Shown: positions 1-9,472, counted from the stretch's first letter. The stretch: DNA of 46,432 nt from Alistipes sp. (GCA_017416915.1 JAFQAN010000022.1:1-46432); one strand, 5' to 3'. The notes: generated by a model not told the origin, from the letters alone. Program-made: numbers and translations.

Positions 1-857
1 GTTGTTGCTGTTGCCGTCATAGCCACCGCTGGCTGCTCTTCCACTACAACATCAGGCTGAACATCGGGTGCACGGCTGATGGTCGTCGAAGCATAGGGAG
101 ACTCCACCACGGGAGCATCCGCCACCTCAACAGCAGGGGCAACATCCTCGTCATCGGCGACGTTATCCCCCTCGTCTTCCTCCGCTGCTACCTCGACAGA
201 CTTCTTGCGGCGCAACTTATCACGCATCCAACGCGCGACGTCGCCAACACCACCTGCAACCTGCTCACCAGCATTATCCACGACGTGTATAAAGTTACGG
301 TTGATAAACAGACCCGTGAGAATCCATCCCGCGATGATAATGAGCAACGTGCCGATGCTGCCAACAAGCGCTTCGAGCCTATCGTTCATTGCTAAACCAT
401 ATCCACCGCCAAGGCCCGAGCCGAAGAGTTCCCAACGTGTACCGAAGAGGTGTGCAAGTGTCAGTGAGCCAAGCACCAATATCAACAGCGCACCGAGAGC
501 AAAGTGATTGAGGCGCAGCCTCTTATAGCGAAACATACGCCAGCCCAACACCGTAACGATAACTGCGATAATGAGTGCGAAAATGCCAAAACCCTCGCCT
601 ACCAAGGCGTGCGCCACCGAGGCACCCATCTCGCCGCAGACGTTGCTAAAACGCACCGCAACAAGCTCGTTGCCACGCTCCGCCAGAGCGCTCATATCCT
701 CCGCCCAATAGAAGAAGTAGGATACTATCGAGCAGAAGATAAAGACTCCCGCCGAGAGCATCACAAAACCCGTTATCCAACGTATATTTTCGCGCGTGGT
801 GGTAGTTACCGACTCTTCGGCAGCCACCGCCCTACCTGTTTTCTTATCTTTTGCCAT
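1..857 (-). CDS. ftsK: DNA translocase FtsK, N-terminal part (partial, runs off left edge)
   Basis: An open frame starts at the ATG at 857-855 and continues without a stop to the window edge (285 codons). After a basic N-terminus (MAKDKKTGRAV) come four hydrophobic segments at about residues 26-49, 92-111, 118-141 and 165-188, the FtsK 4TM membrane anchor. A cytosolic basic patch (RWMRDKLRRKK) and an acidic, Val/Ala/Pro-rich linker follow. In the family this anchor sits at the division septum, and the missing C-terminal motor pumps chromosome ends toward dif. The motor lies outside the window, so the name rests on the membrane domain plus linker. It is downstream of murI in the same direction with a 48-base gap and may be co-transcribed. 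Confidence 0.8.
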   Translation of the reverse strand, partial: MAKDKKTGRAVAAEESVTTTTRENIRWITGFVMLSAGVFIFCSIVSYFFYWAEDMSALAERGNELVAVRFSNVCGEMGASVAHALVGEGFGIFALIIAVIVTVLGWRMFRYKRLRLNHFALGALLILVLGSLTLAHLFGTRWELFGSGLGGGYGLAMNDRLEALVGSIGTLLIIIAGWILTGLFINRNFIHVVDNAGEQVAGGVGDVARWMRDKLRRKKSVEVAAEEDEGDNVADDEDVAPAVEVADAPVVESPYASTTISRAPDVQPDVVVEEQPAVAMTATAT

Positions 858-905
858 ACCTTATCGCTCGTCTAAAAGTCCTAAGCATAGAACAAATATA
901 CAACT

Positions 906-1709
906 TTATTTTCTAACATCGAAATTTGCCGCCCGCGCCAACAGCACATCTGCCTTACGCACCAGACGCTGACGGTACTCTTCGTCGGCAAATGTCAAAA
1001 ACTCAAACGTGGGCGTTGCACCCTGCTCGGCTCGCATATCGTAACGCTCCAAGAGCCACTCCACACGTCGTGCAACAGCCGCACCCGAGTCGATAACCTC
1101 GATACCGCGGTTGCCTATAACGCGCTCGATAAGCGGGCGCAGAAAGGGGTAGTGGGTACATCCGAGCACCACCCTATCGATACCCTTATCCATTAGCGGC
1201 TCGACAACACGTCGCACCACCTCGTACTCCTTATCGCCAAACTCGTCGCAGCCCTCGACAAGCTCAACAAAGCCCTCGCCAACGACCTTGACGACCTCAA
1301 CATCCTCCGAATAGCGCGCTGCCGTGCGAAGAAACATATCGCTGGCAAGGCTATGTTCGGTGGCAAGCACCGCAATACGGTGCGTCTGCGTGGTAAGGCA
1401 GGCGGGCTTCACGGCAGGCTCCAAGCCAACGATAGGCATCTCCGACCAGCGTGAGCGAAGATGCTCGATAGCCGCCGTAGTGGCAGTATTACACCCCACG
1501 ACAACCATCTTTACACCGTGACGCAACAGCTCTTCGACAGCCTCCTCAGCAAAGCGCGTAATATCCTCACGTGAACGTCCTCCATAGGGGCAGTTCTTGC
1601 CGTCGCCAAGATATATGAGCGACTCGTCGGGCAGATGACGATGTATCTGGTCCCACACCGACAACCCGCCAATACCCGAATCATATACTCCTATGGGTGC
1701 GTTGTTCAT
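906..1709 (-). CDS. murI: Glutamate racemase
   Basis: This 267-residue protein matches the usual length of MurI, which interconverts L- and D-glutamate in the cytoplasm to supply peptidoglycan precursors. Visible family motifs are the N-terminal GVYDSGIGGLS (residues 7-17, with the D10-S11 substrate site), the first catalytic cysteine in VGCNTATT (C73) and the second in GCTHYP (C184). Both catalytic cysteines are present, so the enzyme should be active. The gene follows aroK by 9 bases and precedes ftsK, suggesting one minus-strand housekeeping transcript. Confidence 0.95.
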   Translation of the reverse strand: MNNAPIGVYDSGIGGLSVWDQIHRHLPDESLIYLGDGKNCPYGGRSREDITRFAEEAVEELLRHGVKMVVVGCNTATTAAIEHLRSRWSEMPIVGLEPAVKPACLTTQTHRIAVLATEHSLASDMFLRTAARYSEDVEVVKVVGEGFVELVEGCDEFGDKEYEVVRRVVEPLMDKGIDRVVLGCTHYPFLRPLIERVIGNRGIEVIDSGAAVARRVEWLLERYDMRAEQGATPTFEFLTFADEEYRQRLVRKADVLLARAANFDVRK

Positions 1710-1718
1710 CTTTATAGG

Positions 1719-2234
1719 TTACTTAATATATTCCACTATACGCTCCACCACAGCACTGTCGCTGAGTGTCGTACACTCCACCTCGAAACGTGCCTTGGCG
1801 TAGAAGCTCTCACGCTCTGCCATCTGAGCGTTCATAAAGCGCAGCAGCTCCTCGTCGCTCTTGCCACGAAACATCGGGCGCTTATGGCGACCAAACTCCG
1901 ACATACGCGAGAGTATCTGCTCGGCAGAGCGTCTTAAAAAGATGGTTGTCCCGTGCTCGTTAAGCCACTCCATATTGTCGCTCCACGTAGGTAGTCCGCC
2001 ACCCGTTGATACCACAGCATCGCTCCACTCGGCGGCAATACGCTCCAAACTCTCACGCTCCGAGCGACGAAAGTACTCCTCGCCCTCGTAGAGAAAAATA
2101 TCGGCAATAGAGGCGCCTACGTAGCGCTCCACCTCGGCATCGGTATCGATAAACTTAACACCGAGGCAACGTGCAAGACGCTTACCCATAGAACTCTTTC
2201 CCGAGCCTGCGTATCCCACCAAAAATATCAGCAT
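1719..2234 (-). CDS. aroK: Shikimate kinase
   Basis: The 171-residue protein phosphorylates shikimate at the 3-hydroxyl with ATP in the aromatic amino acid and chorismate pathway, in the cytoplasm. It shows a P-loop GYAGSGKSS (7-15), the DTD motif (30-32) that binds Mg and shikimate, the arginine of the FRRSE motif (57-58), the GGG loop (78-80), and an RP motif (118-119) in the lid. Length and motif order are typical. It starts 11 bases after the parC stop and ends 9 bases before murI, so translational coupling within the operon is plausible. Confidence 0.95.
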   Translation of the reverse strand: MLIFLVGYAGSGKSSMGKRLARCLGVKFIDTDAEVERYVGASIADIFLYEGEEYFRRSERESLERIAAEWSDAVVSTGGGLPTWSDNMEWLNEHGTTIFLRRSAEQILSRMSEFGRHKRPMFRGKSDEELLRFMNAQMAERESFYAKARFEVECTTLSDSAVVERIVEYIK

Positions 2235-2245
2235 CGTCGCTACAT

Positions 2246-5119
2246 TTAGAACAGGTCGAGCTGCGCCGCCGAGAAGCCACTATTATCAATCTCGGGACGT
2301 TTCTTATAGTCCACCGTAGGGTCTGCCTTAATATCGCTACCGATAAGCTCCTCAACGTCGATAACCGCCTCGTCATCAGCCTCTTCCTCGGCGTCATTAG
2401 GCTCGGCATCAGCATCCGTATCCTCTACATCCGCCTCATCCACGTCGGCACCTACAAGCTCCTCGTCCTGCATAATATCTTCGTCTGTGAGGTCGGCATC
2501 CTCCACCGACTCCACATCCTCCTCTTCCGTCTGCTCAGGCTCGATAAAGGTGATGGTTGCCACATCGTACGTGGTAAGACGCTTACCCTTAGCCCTATGG
2601 CTCTTGATACCGATAAACTCATCCACCTCCACAATCTCCAACGGACGCTGAGAGTGCTGACCACCAAACTCGATGGCGAGCTTCGCACCGAGGCGGTCGG
2701 TGATAGCTACAAAGCGCATCGGAGCGCCCTCCTCCAAGAAGAACTGCACCTTGTCGGTAGCCTCCAACTGGAAGCGCTTCATATAGTAATACTTCTGCTC
2801 GCCGTCGTAGTAGCATAGAGCATAGACCTTATCGGCACGATAGCGCTCAACACGTATCGTATCGTCGGGGAAGTGCTGTTGTAGGTCGTAGCCCGTGATG
2901 TAGTACTGATTCTTCGAGGTCCACACCACAATCCTATCGTCGCCCTTGAACTCGCCAAGCAGACGTCCGCGACCATCGGCATTGAGGCGGCGCACATCAT
3001 CATCGTACCATATATTTTGACCACCGAGCGTCGAAGCACCCTTCTCTTTGAGAACAATCTTGTTGATGCTATATCGCGTAACGAGGTTACCCACACTCTG
3101 ACGGCCCTTGATAGCGAGTGTCGAGAGGTCAAGGTCAATGATACACTTCTTTAATCTCGCGCGCGGGCGCAGGTATATCTTCAATATCTCAGCCTCGCCA
3201 TTGGGGTTTACTGAGAGGTATAGCAACTCGCTCTTGGGCGTACCCTTGGTCAGGTCGTACTCCTTATCGCGTGTGATAGACTTGATGGCACAACGCTTCA
3301 TCATAATAGCGCCACCACGACCATCACGATAGAGCATATTGTATATCGTGCGCTCGTCGTTACGCTTATAGACACCTATGTAGTAGATGCCCTTATCGAA
3401 GAACGCCTTATCCGAAATCTTGGTAATCTTATAACGACCATCCTTCAAGATGACAATCACATCGTCCAAGTTCGAGCAGTCGCATACAAACTCCGAGTCC
3501 TTCATACTCTTGCCATAGCCAAAGAAGCCCTCCGCCCTATCGACATATAGCTTGGCATTCGACGACGCCACCTTCCACGCCTCGATAGTGTCGAACTCGC
3601 GCAACTCGGTGCGACGCTCCCTTCCCTCGCCATACTTCGCCTTGATACGCTCGAAGTAGGCAATGGCATAGTCGGTGAGGTGTTCCAAGTCGTGCTTCGT
3701 CTGCTTAATATCCGCCTCAATCTGCTTTATCTCGTTGTCCGCCTTGTCCGAGTCGTAACGCGATATACGAATGAATTTCAGCTCGGTTAGGTGCTGCACA
3801 TCCTCCAACGTTACCTCGCGGCGCAGACGCTTCTTGAATGGCTCCAAGCCCTTATCCACAGCCTCGTAGGCAGCCTCACGTGTGCGGCAACCCTCGATAA
3901 GTTGGTAGAGCTTATTCTCGATGAAGATACGCTCCAACGACGCCGAGTGCCACGCCTCGTTAAGCTCGTCAAGCTTTATTTGAAGCTCCTTGCCAAGCAG
4001 CGCCTTGGTGTGGTCGGTCGAGTAGCGCAAGATGTCGCTAACACCCATAAACACAGGCTTATCATCGACAATAACACACGCATTTGGCGAAATAGATACC
4101 TCGCAGTCGGTAAAGGCGTAGAGTGCATCGATAGTCTTATCCGACGACTCGTCGGCAGCTACCTGAATGATAATCTCAACCCTCTCGGCAGTGTTGTCAT
4201 CGACCTTCTTAATCTTTATCTTGCCCTTATCATTGGCCTTGATGATAGACTCTTTGATACTCTCCGAAGTGGTGGTATAGGGTATCTCCGTGATAGCCAA
4301 CGTACGCTTATCAATCTTCGAGATGCGGGCGCGTACCCTTACCGAGCCGCCACGCAGACCATCGTTGTAGTTGCCAGCATCCATAATTCCACCCGTCTGG
4401 AAGTCGGGAAGCAGCTGAAACTCCTCGCCACGAAGATAGGCTATCGAGGCGTTGATAAGCTCCAAAAAGTTGTGGGGCAATATCTTCGACGCCAAGCCCA
4501 CGGCAATACCATCGGCACCCTGCGCCAAAAGCAACGGAAACTTGACGGGAAGCGTTACAGGCTCCTCCTTGCGACCGTCGTATGCCAACATCCACTCCGT
4601 AGTCTTCTTGTTATACACCACGTCGAGGGCAAACTTCGAGAGACGAGCCTCGATATAACGTGCTGCGGCAGCCTCATCGCCCGTGAGGATGTTACCCCAG
4701 TTACCCTGCATATCTATAAGCAGACCCTTCTGTCCGAGCTGCACAAGCGCATCCTTAATAGAGGCGTCGCCGTGCGGGTGATACTGCATAGCCTGACCTA
4801 CCACGTTTGCCACCTTATTGTAGCGACCATCCTCAACACACTTCATAGCGTGTAGGATACGGCGCTGCACGGGCTTCAAGCCGTCGTCCAAGTGCGGCAC
4901 GGCACGCTCCAAGATAACATACGAGGCGTAGTCCAAGAACCAGTTTTTATACATACCCGTCAAGCGGCGCATATCGTCATCCGCCGAGGTCAGCGCACCA
5001 TACTTACCCTGTGGCACACCCTCGGCAGCATCCTCTGTCGTATCGACCGTCTCGGTAGCCTCTGCGATGTCTATGGTCTCATCGACATCGCGCTCCAACA
5101 TATCTTTTTCCTCCTTCAT
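2246..5119 (-). CDS. parC: DNA topoisomerase IV subunit A (ParC)
   Basis: This 957-residue type IIA topoisomerase subunit breaks and rejoins DNA with ParE to decatenate chromosomes. The breakage-reunion domain is clear: YHPHGDAS (113-120) in the quinolone region and the catalytic tyrosine Y155 in AAARYIEARL. Alanine 119 occupies the position of the GyrA Ser83 quinolone determinant. The last 100 or so residues form a very acidic, probably disordered tail that ends exactly in QLDLF, matching the beta-clamp-binding consensus QL(S/D)LF. The gene starts 8 bases after parE on the same strand, which supports ParC rather than GyrA. Five acidic-rich N-terminal decamers precede the conserved core, so a later start (M7) cannot be excluded. 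Confidence 0.92.
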   Translation of the reverse strand: MKEEKDMLERDVDETIDIAEATETVDTTEDAAEGVPQGKYGALTSADDDMRRLTGMYKNWFLDYASYVILERAVPHLDDGLKPVQRRILHAMKCVEDGRYNKVANVVGQAMQYHPHGDASIKDALVQLGQKGLLIDMQGNWGNILTGDEAAAARYIEARLSKFALDVVYNKKTTEWMLAYDGRKEEPVTLPVKFPLLLAQGADGIAVGLASKILPHNFLELINASIAYLRGEEFQLLPDFQTGGIMDAGNYNDGLRGGSVRVRARISKIDKRTLAITEIPYTTTSESIKESIIKANDKGKIKIKKVDDNTAERVEIIIQVAADESSDKTIDALYAFTDCEVSISPNACVIVDDKPVFMGVSDILRYSTDHTKALLGKELQIKLDELNEAWHSASLERIFIENKLYQLIEGCRTREAAYEAVDKGLEPFKKRLRREVTLEDVQHLTELKFIRISRYDSDKADNEIKQIEADIKQTKHDLEHLTDYAIAYFERIKAKYGEGRERRTELREFDTIEAWKVASSNAKLYVDRAEGFFGYGKSMKDSEFVCDCSNLDDVIVILKDGRYKITKISDKAFFDKGIYYIGVYKRNDERTIYNMLYRDGRGGAIMMKRCAIKSITRDKEYDLTKGTPKSELLYLSVNPNGEAEILKIYLRPRARLKKCIIDLDLSTLAIKGRQSVGNLVTRYSINKIVLKEKGASTLGGQNIWYDDDVRRLNADGRGRLLGEFKGDDRIVVWTSKNQYYITGYDLQQHFPDDTIRVERYRADKVYALCYYDGEQKYYYMKRFQLEATDKVQFFLEEGAPMRFVAITDRLGAKLAIEFGGQHSQRPLEIVEVDEFIGIKSHRAKGKRLTTYDVATITFIEPEQTEEEDVESVEDADLTDEDIMQDEELVGADVDEADVEDTDADAEPNDAEEEADDEAVIDVEELIGSDIKADPTVDYKKRPEIDNSGFSAAQLDLF

Positions 5120-5127
5120 AGGTCAGC

Positions 5128-7002
5128 TTAGTTTAGTTGTTTGAGGTTCTCGATAATATCCTCCTCGACACGCAGGTTGCCCACGATGAAGTCCTTGCGG
5201 TCGGGCGTATTCTTACCCATATAGAACTCCAACATATCGTGTATCGGGTCATCCTTCGTCAGACGCACACGGTCCAGGCGCATACCCTCGCCAATAAACT
5301 CCTTGAACTCGGCAGCCGAGATCTCACCGAGACCCTTGAAGCGTGTAATCTCCGCCTGAGCGCCACACCTCTTAATTGCCGCCTGACGCTCCTCATCCGA
5401 GTAGCAGTAGTGCGTCTCCTTCTTGTTGCGCACACGGAACAGCGGCGTCTGCAAGATGTAGAGGTGTCCCAAGCGTATCACGTCGGGGAAGAATTGCAAG
5501 AAGAACGATGTCAGCAGCAGGCGTATGTGCATACCATCGACATCGGCATCCGTTGCGATGATAACCTTGTTGTAGCGTAGGTTATCCATATCCTCCTCGA
5601 TGTTGAGTGCCGCCTGCAAGAGGTTAAACTCCTCGTTCTCATATACCACACGCTTGGTCAGTCCATAACAGTTGAGCGGCTTACCACGCAGCGAGAAGAC
5701 GGCTTGTGTGCGTGGGTCACGGCTCGACGTGATACTTCCCGACGCCGAGTTACCCTCCGTGATAAATATCATCGTCTGCTCGGCAAGGTCGCTCTTGTCG
5801 GTGTAGTGTATCTTGCAGTCGCGCAGCTTCTTGTTGTTTAGCGACACCTTCTTAGCAACCTCGCGCGCCTTCTTCTGCACGCCCGATATTGCTTTACGCT
5901 CCTTCTCATTCTCAACAATCTTGCGTTGCAGCGTCTGTGCCGTCTCGGGGTGCTTATGCAGGTAGTTATCGAGGTTGGTGGCAAGGAAGTCGCCCACAAA
6001 CTGACGCATCGTTACGCCCTCCTCCTTATCCTTCGAGCCGAGCTTTGTCTTGGTCTGCGACTCGAAGATGGGGTCATTGACACGTACCGACACCGCTGCA
6101 ATGATGGATGTTCGTATATCGGCAGGCTCGTAGTCCTTGTGATAAAACTCCTTGATGGTCTTGGCGATAGCCTCACGAAATGCCGCCTGATGTGTACCAC
6201 CCTGCGGCGTATATTGACCATTTACGAACGAGTAGTACGCCTCGCCATAGCCGTTGCCGTGGGTGATTACCACCTCGACATCTTCGCCCGAGAGGTGTAT
6301 GGGTGCATATAGAGGCTCACTCGATAGGTTGTCGTTCACCAAGTCTAAAAGACCATTCTTCGAGGTGTATGACACACCATTGAGAACGACCGTAAGTCCG
6401 AGGTTGAGATAGGTATAGTTCTTGACCATCTGCTCCACGAACTCAATATTGTAGCTATACTCGCCGAAGACCTCTCTATCGACCACAAACTCTACGTACG
6501 TACCGTTCTGCTCCGTAACACCACTCTCACGACGGTCGGTAAGCTCCAAGCCCTGCGAGAAGGTTACGGCACGTGCCTCGCCCTGGCGTACCGAGCGCGC
6601 GAGGAAGTGGCTCGACAGCATATTTACCGCCTTGACACCCACGCCATTGAGACCCACCGTCTTCTTGAACGCATCGCCGCCATACTTACCACCCGTATTC
6701 ATCTTACTCACAGCATCCGAAAGGGCATCGAGCGGAATACCTCGACCATAGTCGCGTACCGACACCTTGTCGCCCTCGATGGTTATCTCGATGCGCTTAC
6801 CCGCGCCCATAATAAACTCGTCGATGGAGTTGTCCACAACCTCTTTGAGTAGCACATAGATACCGTCATCTGCCTGTGTACCATCGCCCAACTTGCCGAT
6901 ATACATACCAGGGCGTAGGCGTATATGCTCCCTCGGCGAGAGGGTAACTATCGCATCGCTATCATACGCCGCAACGGGGCTATTTACGTTGAGTTCTGCC
7001 AT
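5128..7002 (-). CDS. parE: DNA topoisomerase IV subunit B (ParE)
   Basis: The 624-residue ATPase subunit partners ParC. It carries the GHKL ATP-binding fold: EVVDNS (E54 general base, N58 metal ligand), DYGRGIP (84-90) and [10 protein letters not shown] (117-126). A transducer domain with the QTKTKL lysine loop (near 318) follows, then a Toprim domain with EGNSASGSI (E416) and DADVDGMH (485-492). The length fits ParE; there is no long GyrB-type insertion. Its start is 7 bases from the upstream acyltransferase and its stop 8 bases from parC, so the three are almost certainly one operon. Confidence 0.95.
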   Translation of the reverse strand: MAELNVNSPVAAYDSDAIVTLSPREHIRLRPGMYIGKLGDGTQADDGIYVLLKEVVDNSIDEFIMGAGKRIEITIEGDKVSVRDYGRGIPLDALSDAVSKMNTGGKYGGDAFKKTVGLNGVGVKAVNMLSSHFLARSVRQGEARAVTFSQGLELTDRRESGVTEQNGTYVEFVVDREVFGEYSYNIEFVEQMVKNYTYLNLGLTVVLNGVSYTSKNGLLDLVNDNLSSEPLYAPIHLSGEDVEVVITHGNGYGEAYYSFVNGQYTPQGGTHQAAFREAIAKTIKEFYHKDYEPADIRTSIIAAVSVRVNDPIFESQTKTKLGSKDKEEGVTMRQFVGDFLATNLDNYLHKHPETAQTLQRKIVENEKERKAISGVQKKAREVAKKVSLNNKKLRDCKIHYTDKSDLAEQTMIFITEGNSASGSITSSRDPRTQAVFSLRGKPLNCYGLTKRVVYENEEFNLLQAALNIEEDMDNLRYNKVIIATDADVDGMHIRLLLTSFFLQFFPDVIRLGHLYILQTPLFRVRNKKETHYCYSDEERQAAIKRCGAQAEITRFKGLGEISAAEFKEFIGEGMRLDRVRLTKDDPIHDMLEFYMGKNTPDRKDFIVGNLRVEEDIIENLKQLN

Positions 7003-7009
7003 ATTACTA

Positions 7010-7738
7010 TTATCGCTTATTTTCTCTTATCTGGGCAAGTGCCGCCACCATACTCTCGTGTACCTCTGCCATAGTCTCCTTGATAGAGTTATCGCGCACC
7101 TTATCGGCACTTATAGGAGGCAAAATCTTGATTGTTATACGGTTGCGCCAATTTATACGCCAACCGTTAAGGAAGCTCTTTGTGCCATCCAATACGATGG
7201 GCAGGATAGGCACTTCGGCATCCTTGGCGAGAATGAAGGCACCAGCCTTAAAGTTGTGTATCTCGCCATCCTTAGAGCGTGTGCCTTCGGGGAATATGGA
7301 TACCGATGCTCCCTTTGCAAGCCACTCCTTGCCCTTGTCGTGTACCAATGCCATCGCCTCCTTTGCACTCGCGCGGTTGATAACGATGTCGCCGTGCAGC
7401 AACAGCAGACGCCCCACCAGCGGGATTCTATACACCTCGCGCTTCGACACCCACTTGAAAACCAACGGTATCTTGTAGAGACACAATATGTCGCACATCG
7501 AGTTATGGTTGAGCGTTACGACGTATGGCTGCTTGGGGTCGATATTCTCTGCACCGACAACGTCTCGACGCATAAGTATCGGCAAGCCGAATATTACGTC
7601 GGTAATCCACTTTGAGAGGGTGTGTACCACCACACGCTTTTTGTCAAAGGGGTAGCATACCACAAAGGCGACATACGACGCAAGATAGAGTATGAAACAG
7701 AGTGTAAGTGCAACGAGATAATAGAGTAAACTTAACAT
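7010..7738 (-). CDS. 1-acyl-sn-glycerol-3-phosphate acyltransferase (PlsC family)
   Basis: This 242-residue enzyme should acylate lysophosphatidic acid to phosphatidic acid at the inner membrane. It has an N-terminal hydrophobic segment (first 30 residues), the catalytic HX4D motif in LNHNSMCD (H78, D83) and the FPEGTRS motif (149-155), the two hallmark acyltransferase blocks. I chose the ATG at 7738: the longer frame begins at a TTG that overlaps the -7 promoter element at 7778-7785 and would lie upstream of the transcript. It heads the operon with parE and parC. The exact acyl acceptor cannot be told from sequence. Confidence 0.88.
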   Translation of the reverse strand: MLSLLYYLVALTLCFILYLASYVAFVVCYPFDKKRVVVHTLSKWITDVIFGLPILMRRDVVGAENIDPKQPYVVTLNHNSMCDILCLYKIPLVFKWVSKREVYRIPLVGRLLLLHGDIVINRASAKEAMALVHDKGKEWLAKGASVSIFPEGTRSKDGEIHNFKAGAFILAKDAEVPILPIVLDGTKSFLNGWRINWRNRITIKILPPISADKVRDNSIKETMAEVHESMVAALAQIRENKR

Positions 7739-7777
7739 AATAAACGCTGTTTTAATCGAGTATTCGCATAATTGAGG

Positions 7778-7813
7778 CAAAGTTACGAATTTTTTATTGA
7801 AACACGCTCAAAA
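7778..7813 (-). promoter_or_regulatory. Bacteroidota-type promoter for the plsC-parE-parC operon
   Basis: On the minus strand TAACTTTG (7785-7778) matches the -7 consensus TAnnTTTG, with TTTTG at 7813-7809 as a -33 element 23 bases upstream, slightly long spacing. Predicted transcription starts near 7770, which fixes the ATG at 7738 as the first usable start. Confidence 0.6.
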
Positions 7814-7939
7814 TAGCGAGGAAATTTTTATAAAAAATTTATTGTGCAAATGGTGGGGTTGAGTAAGCGCTGTCGGATGGGGTTTTTAGCAGGGGACGCT
7901 GACTAAAAATGGCTGAGGAGGGCGGGGGGGCTGGGGTGG

Positions 7940-8229
7940 CTGAGAGGCGCGATTGGCTGAGGCGCGCGATTGACTGGGAGCTGAGGGGCGCGCGATTGAC
8001 TGGGAATGACTGAGAATGACTGGGAACGCCTGGGAATGGCTGGGAAGCGCGCCAACGAGACTGCGGGAGACGGGACGACGAGACCGCGGGACGACGAGAC
8101 CACGGGACGACGAGACCACGGGACTGCGAGACTACGGGACCACGGGACCCCTGAAAAAAAACACAGGCGTTCTCAGGCGTTCTCAGGCATTCCCAGTTGT
8201 GCGGAGCTGTGCGAGGCTGTGCGGGGCAG
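7940..8229. repeat. Composite intergenic repeat A (10-base inverted tandems around 8-base tandems)
   Basis: The block has copies of GCGCGATTGACTGGGA, then decamers of the form TGACTGRGAA (about 7993-8046). Twelve units of CGRGACNN follow (8056-8150, one unit only 7 long), then CTGAAAAAA and CACAGGC, then reverse-complement decamers TTCTCAGGCG (about 8164-8195). A GTGCG-rich spacer leads to the hairpin unit at 8230. The two decamer arrays can pair across the octamers. The stretch 7814-7940 upstream holds AT-rich promoter-proximal sequence and degenerate G-rich copies. I see no credible gene; Ser/Arg-rich frames here are products of the 8-base period. Confidence 0.8.
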
Positions 8230-8355
8230 CTTGGCGTGAGAGTGGTGCAGATGTGGTGCCAAGTCGAAGTTTGACTGGATGGGGGTGTACTTGGGCGTAC
8301 ATCCCCATTCAGACGAACGAGCTTGGTGCCGCTGATGCGCCGCTATCACGCCAAG
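8230..8355. repeat. GTAC-tip hairpin unit A
   Basis: A 126-base imperfect hairpin. Its ends pair (CTTGGCGTGAGAGTGG with CCGCTATCACGCCAAG), the inner arm at 8257-8286 pairs with 8302-8330 using several G-U pairs, and the tip is GTAC-TTGGGC-GTAC (8287-8300). It ends 2 bases before the stop codon of the microprotein at 8358. It belongs to the eight-member family described in the findings. Confidence 0.8.
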
Positions 8356-8370
8356 GGCTACTCGCCCTTG
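8352..8370 (-). terminator. Small stem-loop spanning the microprotein stop codon
   Basis: CAAGGGC-TACTC-GCCCTTG forms a 7-bp stem whose loop contains the stop codon of the 37-residue gene. It also reuses the last bases of hairpin unit A. There is no U-tract, so termination here is uncertain; it may act with unit A as a 3' end structure. Confidence 0.4.
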
Positions 8371-8471
8371 CGCACCTTATACCACTCAACCTTCCACGGC
8401 CAAATACGCAGCTTAAATATCGACCAGCCGCCAAATAGCCAATGCCACCATTTACGTTCCTTTTGTTCCAT
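8358..8471 (-). CDS. Tryptophan-rich 37-residue microprotein
   Basis: This short frame starts at ATG 8471-8469, two bases after the stop codon of the GntR regulator, so translation is probably coupled. It ends at TAG 8360-8358. The product begins MEQKERKWWHWLFGGW and has seven tryptophans (positions 8, 9, 11, 16, 24, 26, 30) in 37 residues, with many Lys/Arg, giving a basic amphipathic or interfacial character. There is no signal peptide and no long hydrophobic span. I do not recognise a family. Its place as the last gene of an ABC exporter operon suggests a small membrane-associated accessory or modulator of the transporter, but that is inference. It could be chance, although the coupling and composition argue for a real gene. 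Confidence 0.55.
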   Translation of the reverse strand: MEQKERKWWHWLFGGWSIFKLRIWPWKVEWYKVRKGE

Positions 8472-8473
8472 AA

Positions 8474-8824
8474 CTATCCGTTTTTAGAGTTACTCTTTAC
8501 CTCGATTATAAGTCCCAAGAGGAGCAGTCGCTCACGCAGCTTGGGCAGCTCCTCGTCGATAAACTTCTTACGCTCTATGGCACACATCCTCTCGCGCGCA
8601 CCCTCCGCCACAAAGAAGCCGATACCACGACGGTTGAAGATGACGCCGTCGGCCTCCAAATGTTCGTAGCTGCGCATCACCGTATTGGGGTTTACGCCCA
8701 CCGACGCCGCCATCTCGCGCACCGAGACGATACGTTCGCCCTCAGGCCACTCGCCCGAGAGTATGCGTTTGGCGATAAGTTCGTATATCTGTCGCCATAT
8801 CGGTTTTTCCTCGTTGAAATGCAT
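8474..8824 (-). CDS. GntR-family transcriptional regulator, YtrA subfamily
   Basis: This 116-residue protein has an N-terminal winged helix-turn-helix of the GntR type (residues 8-75: PIWRQIYELIAKRILSGEW, then VREMAASVGVNPNTVMRSYEHLE and the wing RRGIGFFV). Only a short helical tail of about 40 residues follows. The lack of a large effector domain marks the YtrA subfamily, whose members repress neighbouring ABC transporter operons. It is the fourth gene of the ABC operon, 3 bases after the membrane subunit. Two sequences resembling the known YtrA operator (AGTGTA-N12/13-TACACT) overlie the promoters of this operon and of the divergent outer-membrane gene, so it probably represses both. Confidence 0.9.
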   Translation of the reverse strand: MHFNEEKPIWRQIYELIAKRILSGEWPEGERIVSVREMAASVGVNPNTVMRSYEHLEADGVIFNRRGIGFFVAEGARERMCAIERKKFIDEELPKLRERLLLLGLIIEVKSNSKNG

Positions 8825-8827
8825 AGG

Positions 8828-9472
8828 CTACATCTTTAATTGGCGATAACGCAACATAAAGTACCCCGCTACCCACGCCACAGCCGTAACAGCGATATTT
8901 ACCCACATCTTGACATCTTGAACATCGGCGGGCGAGGCGTACTTCGAGATAAGATATTGCACAAAGATTGTTATAATTGCCGCCAGAACATAGGGCAAAA
9001 AGGCTCGACGACGAATAGCCAGACTTATCAACAGCGCCACACCCTGCGTACCAAGAAGACCGATATAGAGGTAGTGGTTTTTGAATATCAGCGTCTCGAA
9101 ATAGGGGAATATCGGCTCATATATTGATATTGACACCGACACCGCCGCGGCATACACCGCCACAAACCACGCAGCAAGCACCACCGTCGTATTGAGCAGT
9201 ATGAAGGCATAACGCTCAGCAACAGAGACAGGCAGCGTATTGGCTACAACAAGGCTCTGACGACGGCGCAAATCACGTGTCGAGAGCATTGCGACATAGA
9301 AGATGTCGAAGAGCGCAACGGTGAGGCACATCGAGATACCCGTCTCGGATCTCTTCGTGATGAGCGTCATCAGCACAGGTAGCGCAAATGTGCCGAGTAG
9401 CAACATAAGGTACTTATTTTGGTTTTCGGTGTAATGCTTGACAAAGAGTCGAAGCAGAGCATTTGGTCTCAT
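8828..9472 (-). CDS. ABC transporter membrane subunit, putative
   Basis: A 214-residue integral membrane protein with about six hydrophobic spans (for example LMLLLGTFALPVLMTLI near residue 22 and AVTAVAWVAGYFML near the end) and a basic C-terminus RYRQLKM. The first ATG is at 9472; a TTG three codons earlier is less likely. It shares a plan with the next upstream gene, including SEQ-like VSVAERYAFILLNT matching VSAEEQMLFMLFNS in the partner, so the two are diverged paralogues that may form a heterodimeric permease for the ATPase encoded at 10207-11034. The substrate is unknown. Confidence 0.75.
   Translation of the reverse strand: MRPNALLRLFVKHYTENQNKYLMLLLGTFALPVLMTLITKRSETGISMCLTVALFDIFYVAMLSTRDLRRRQSLVVANTLPVSVAERYAFILLNTTVVLAAWFVAVYAAAVSVSISIYEPIFPYFETLIFKNHYLYIGLLGTQGVALLISLAIRRRAFLPYVLAAIITIFVQYLISKYASPADVQDVKMWVNIAVTAVAWVAGYFMLRYRQLKM

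Noticed and set aside
205-875. Two plus-strand open frames near the left edge
   Set aside because: The opposite strand carries an uninterrupted FtsK-like membrane domain across 1-857.
2246-5119. GyrA rather than ParC
   Set aside because: Direct linkage to a ParE-length subunit B without the GyrB insertion, and an acidic tail in place of a canonical GyrA end, favour topoisomerase IV.
7739-7780. Longer N-terminus for the acyltransferase from a TTG
   Set aside because: The TTG overlaps the -7 promoter element, so it would not be transcribed.
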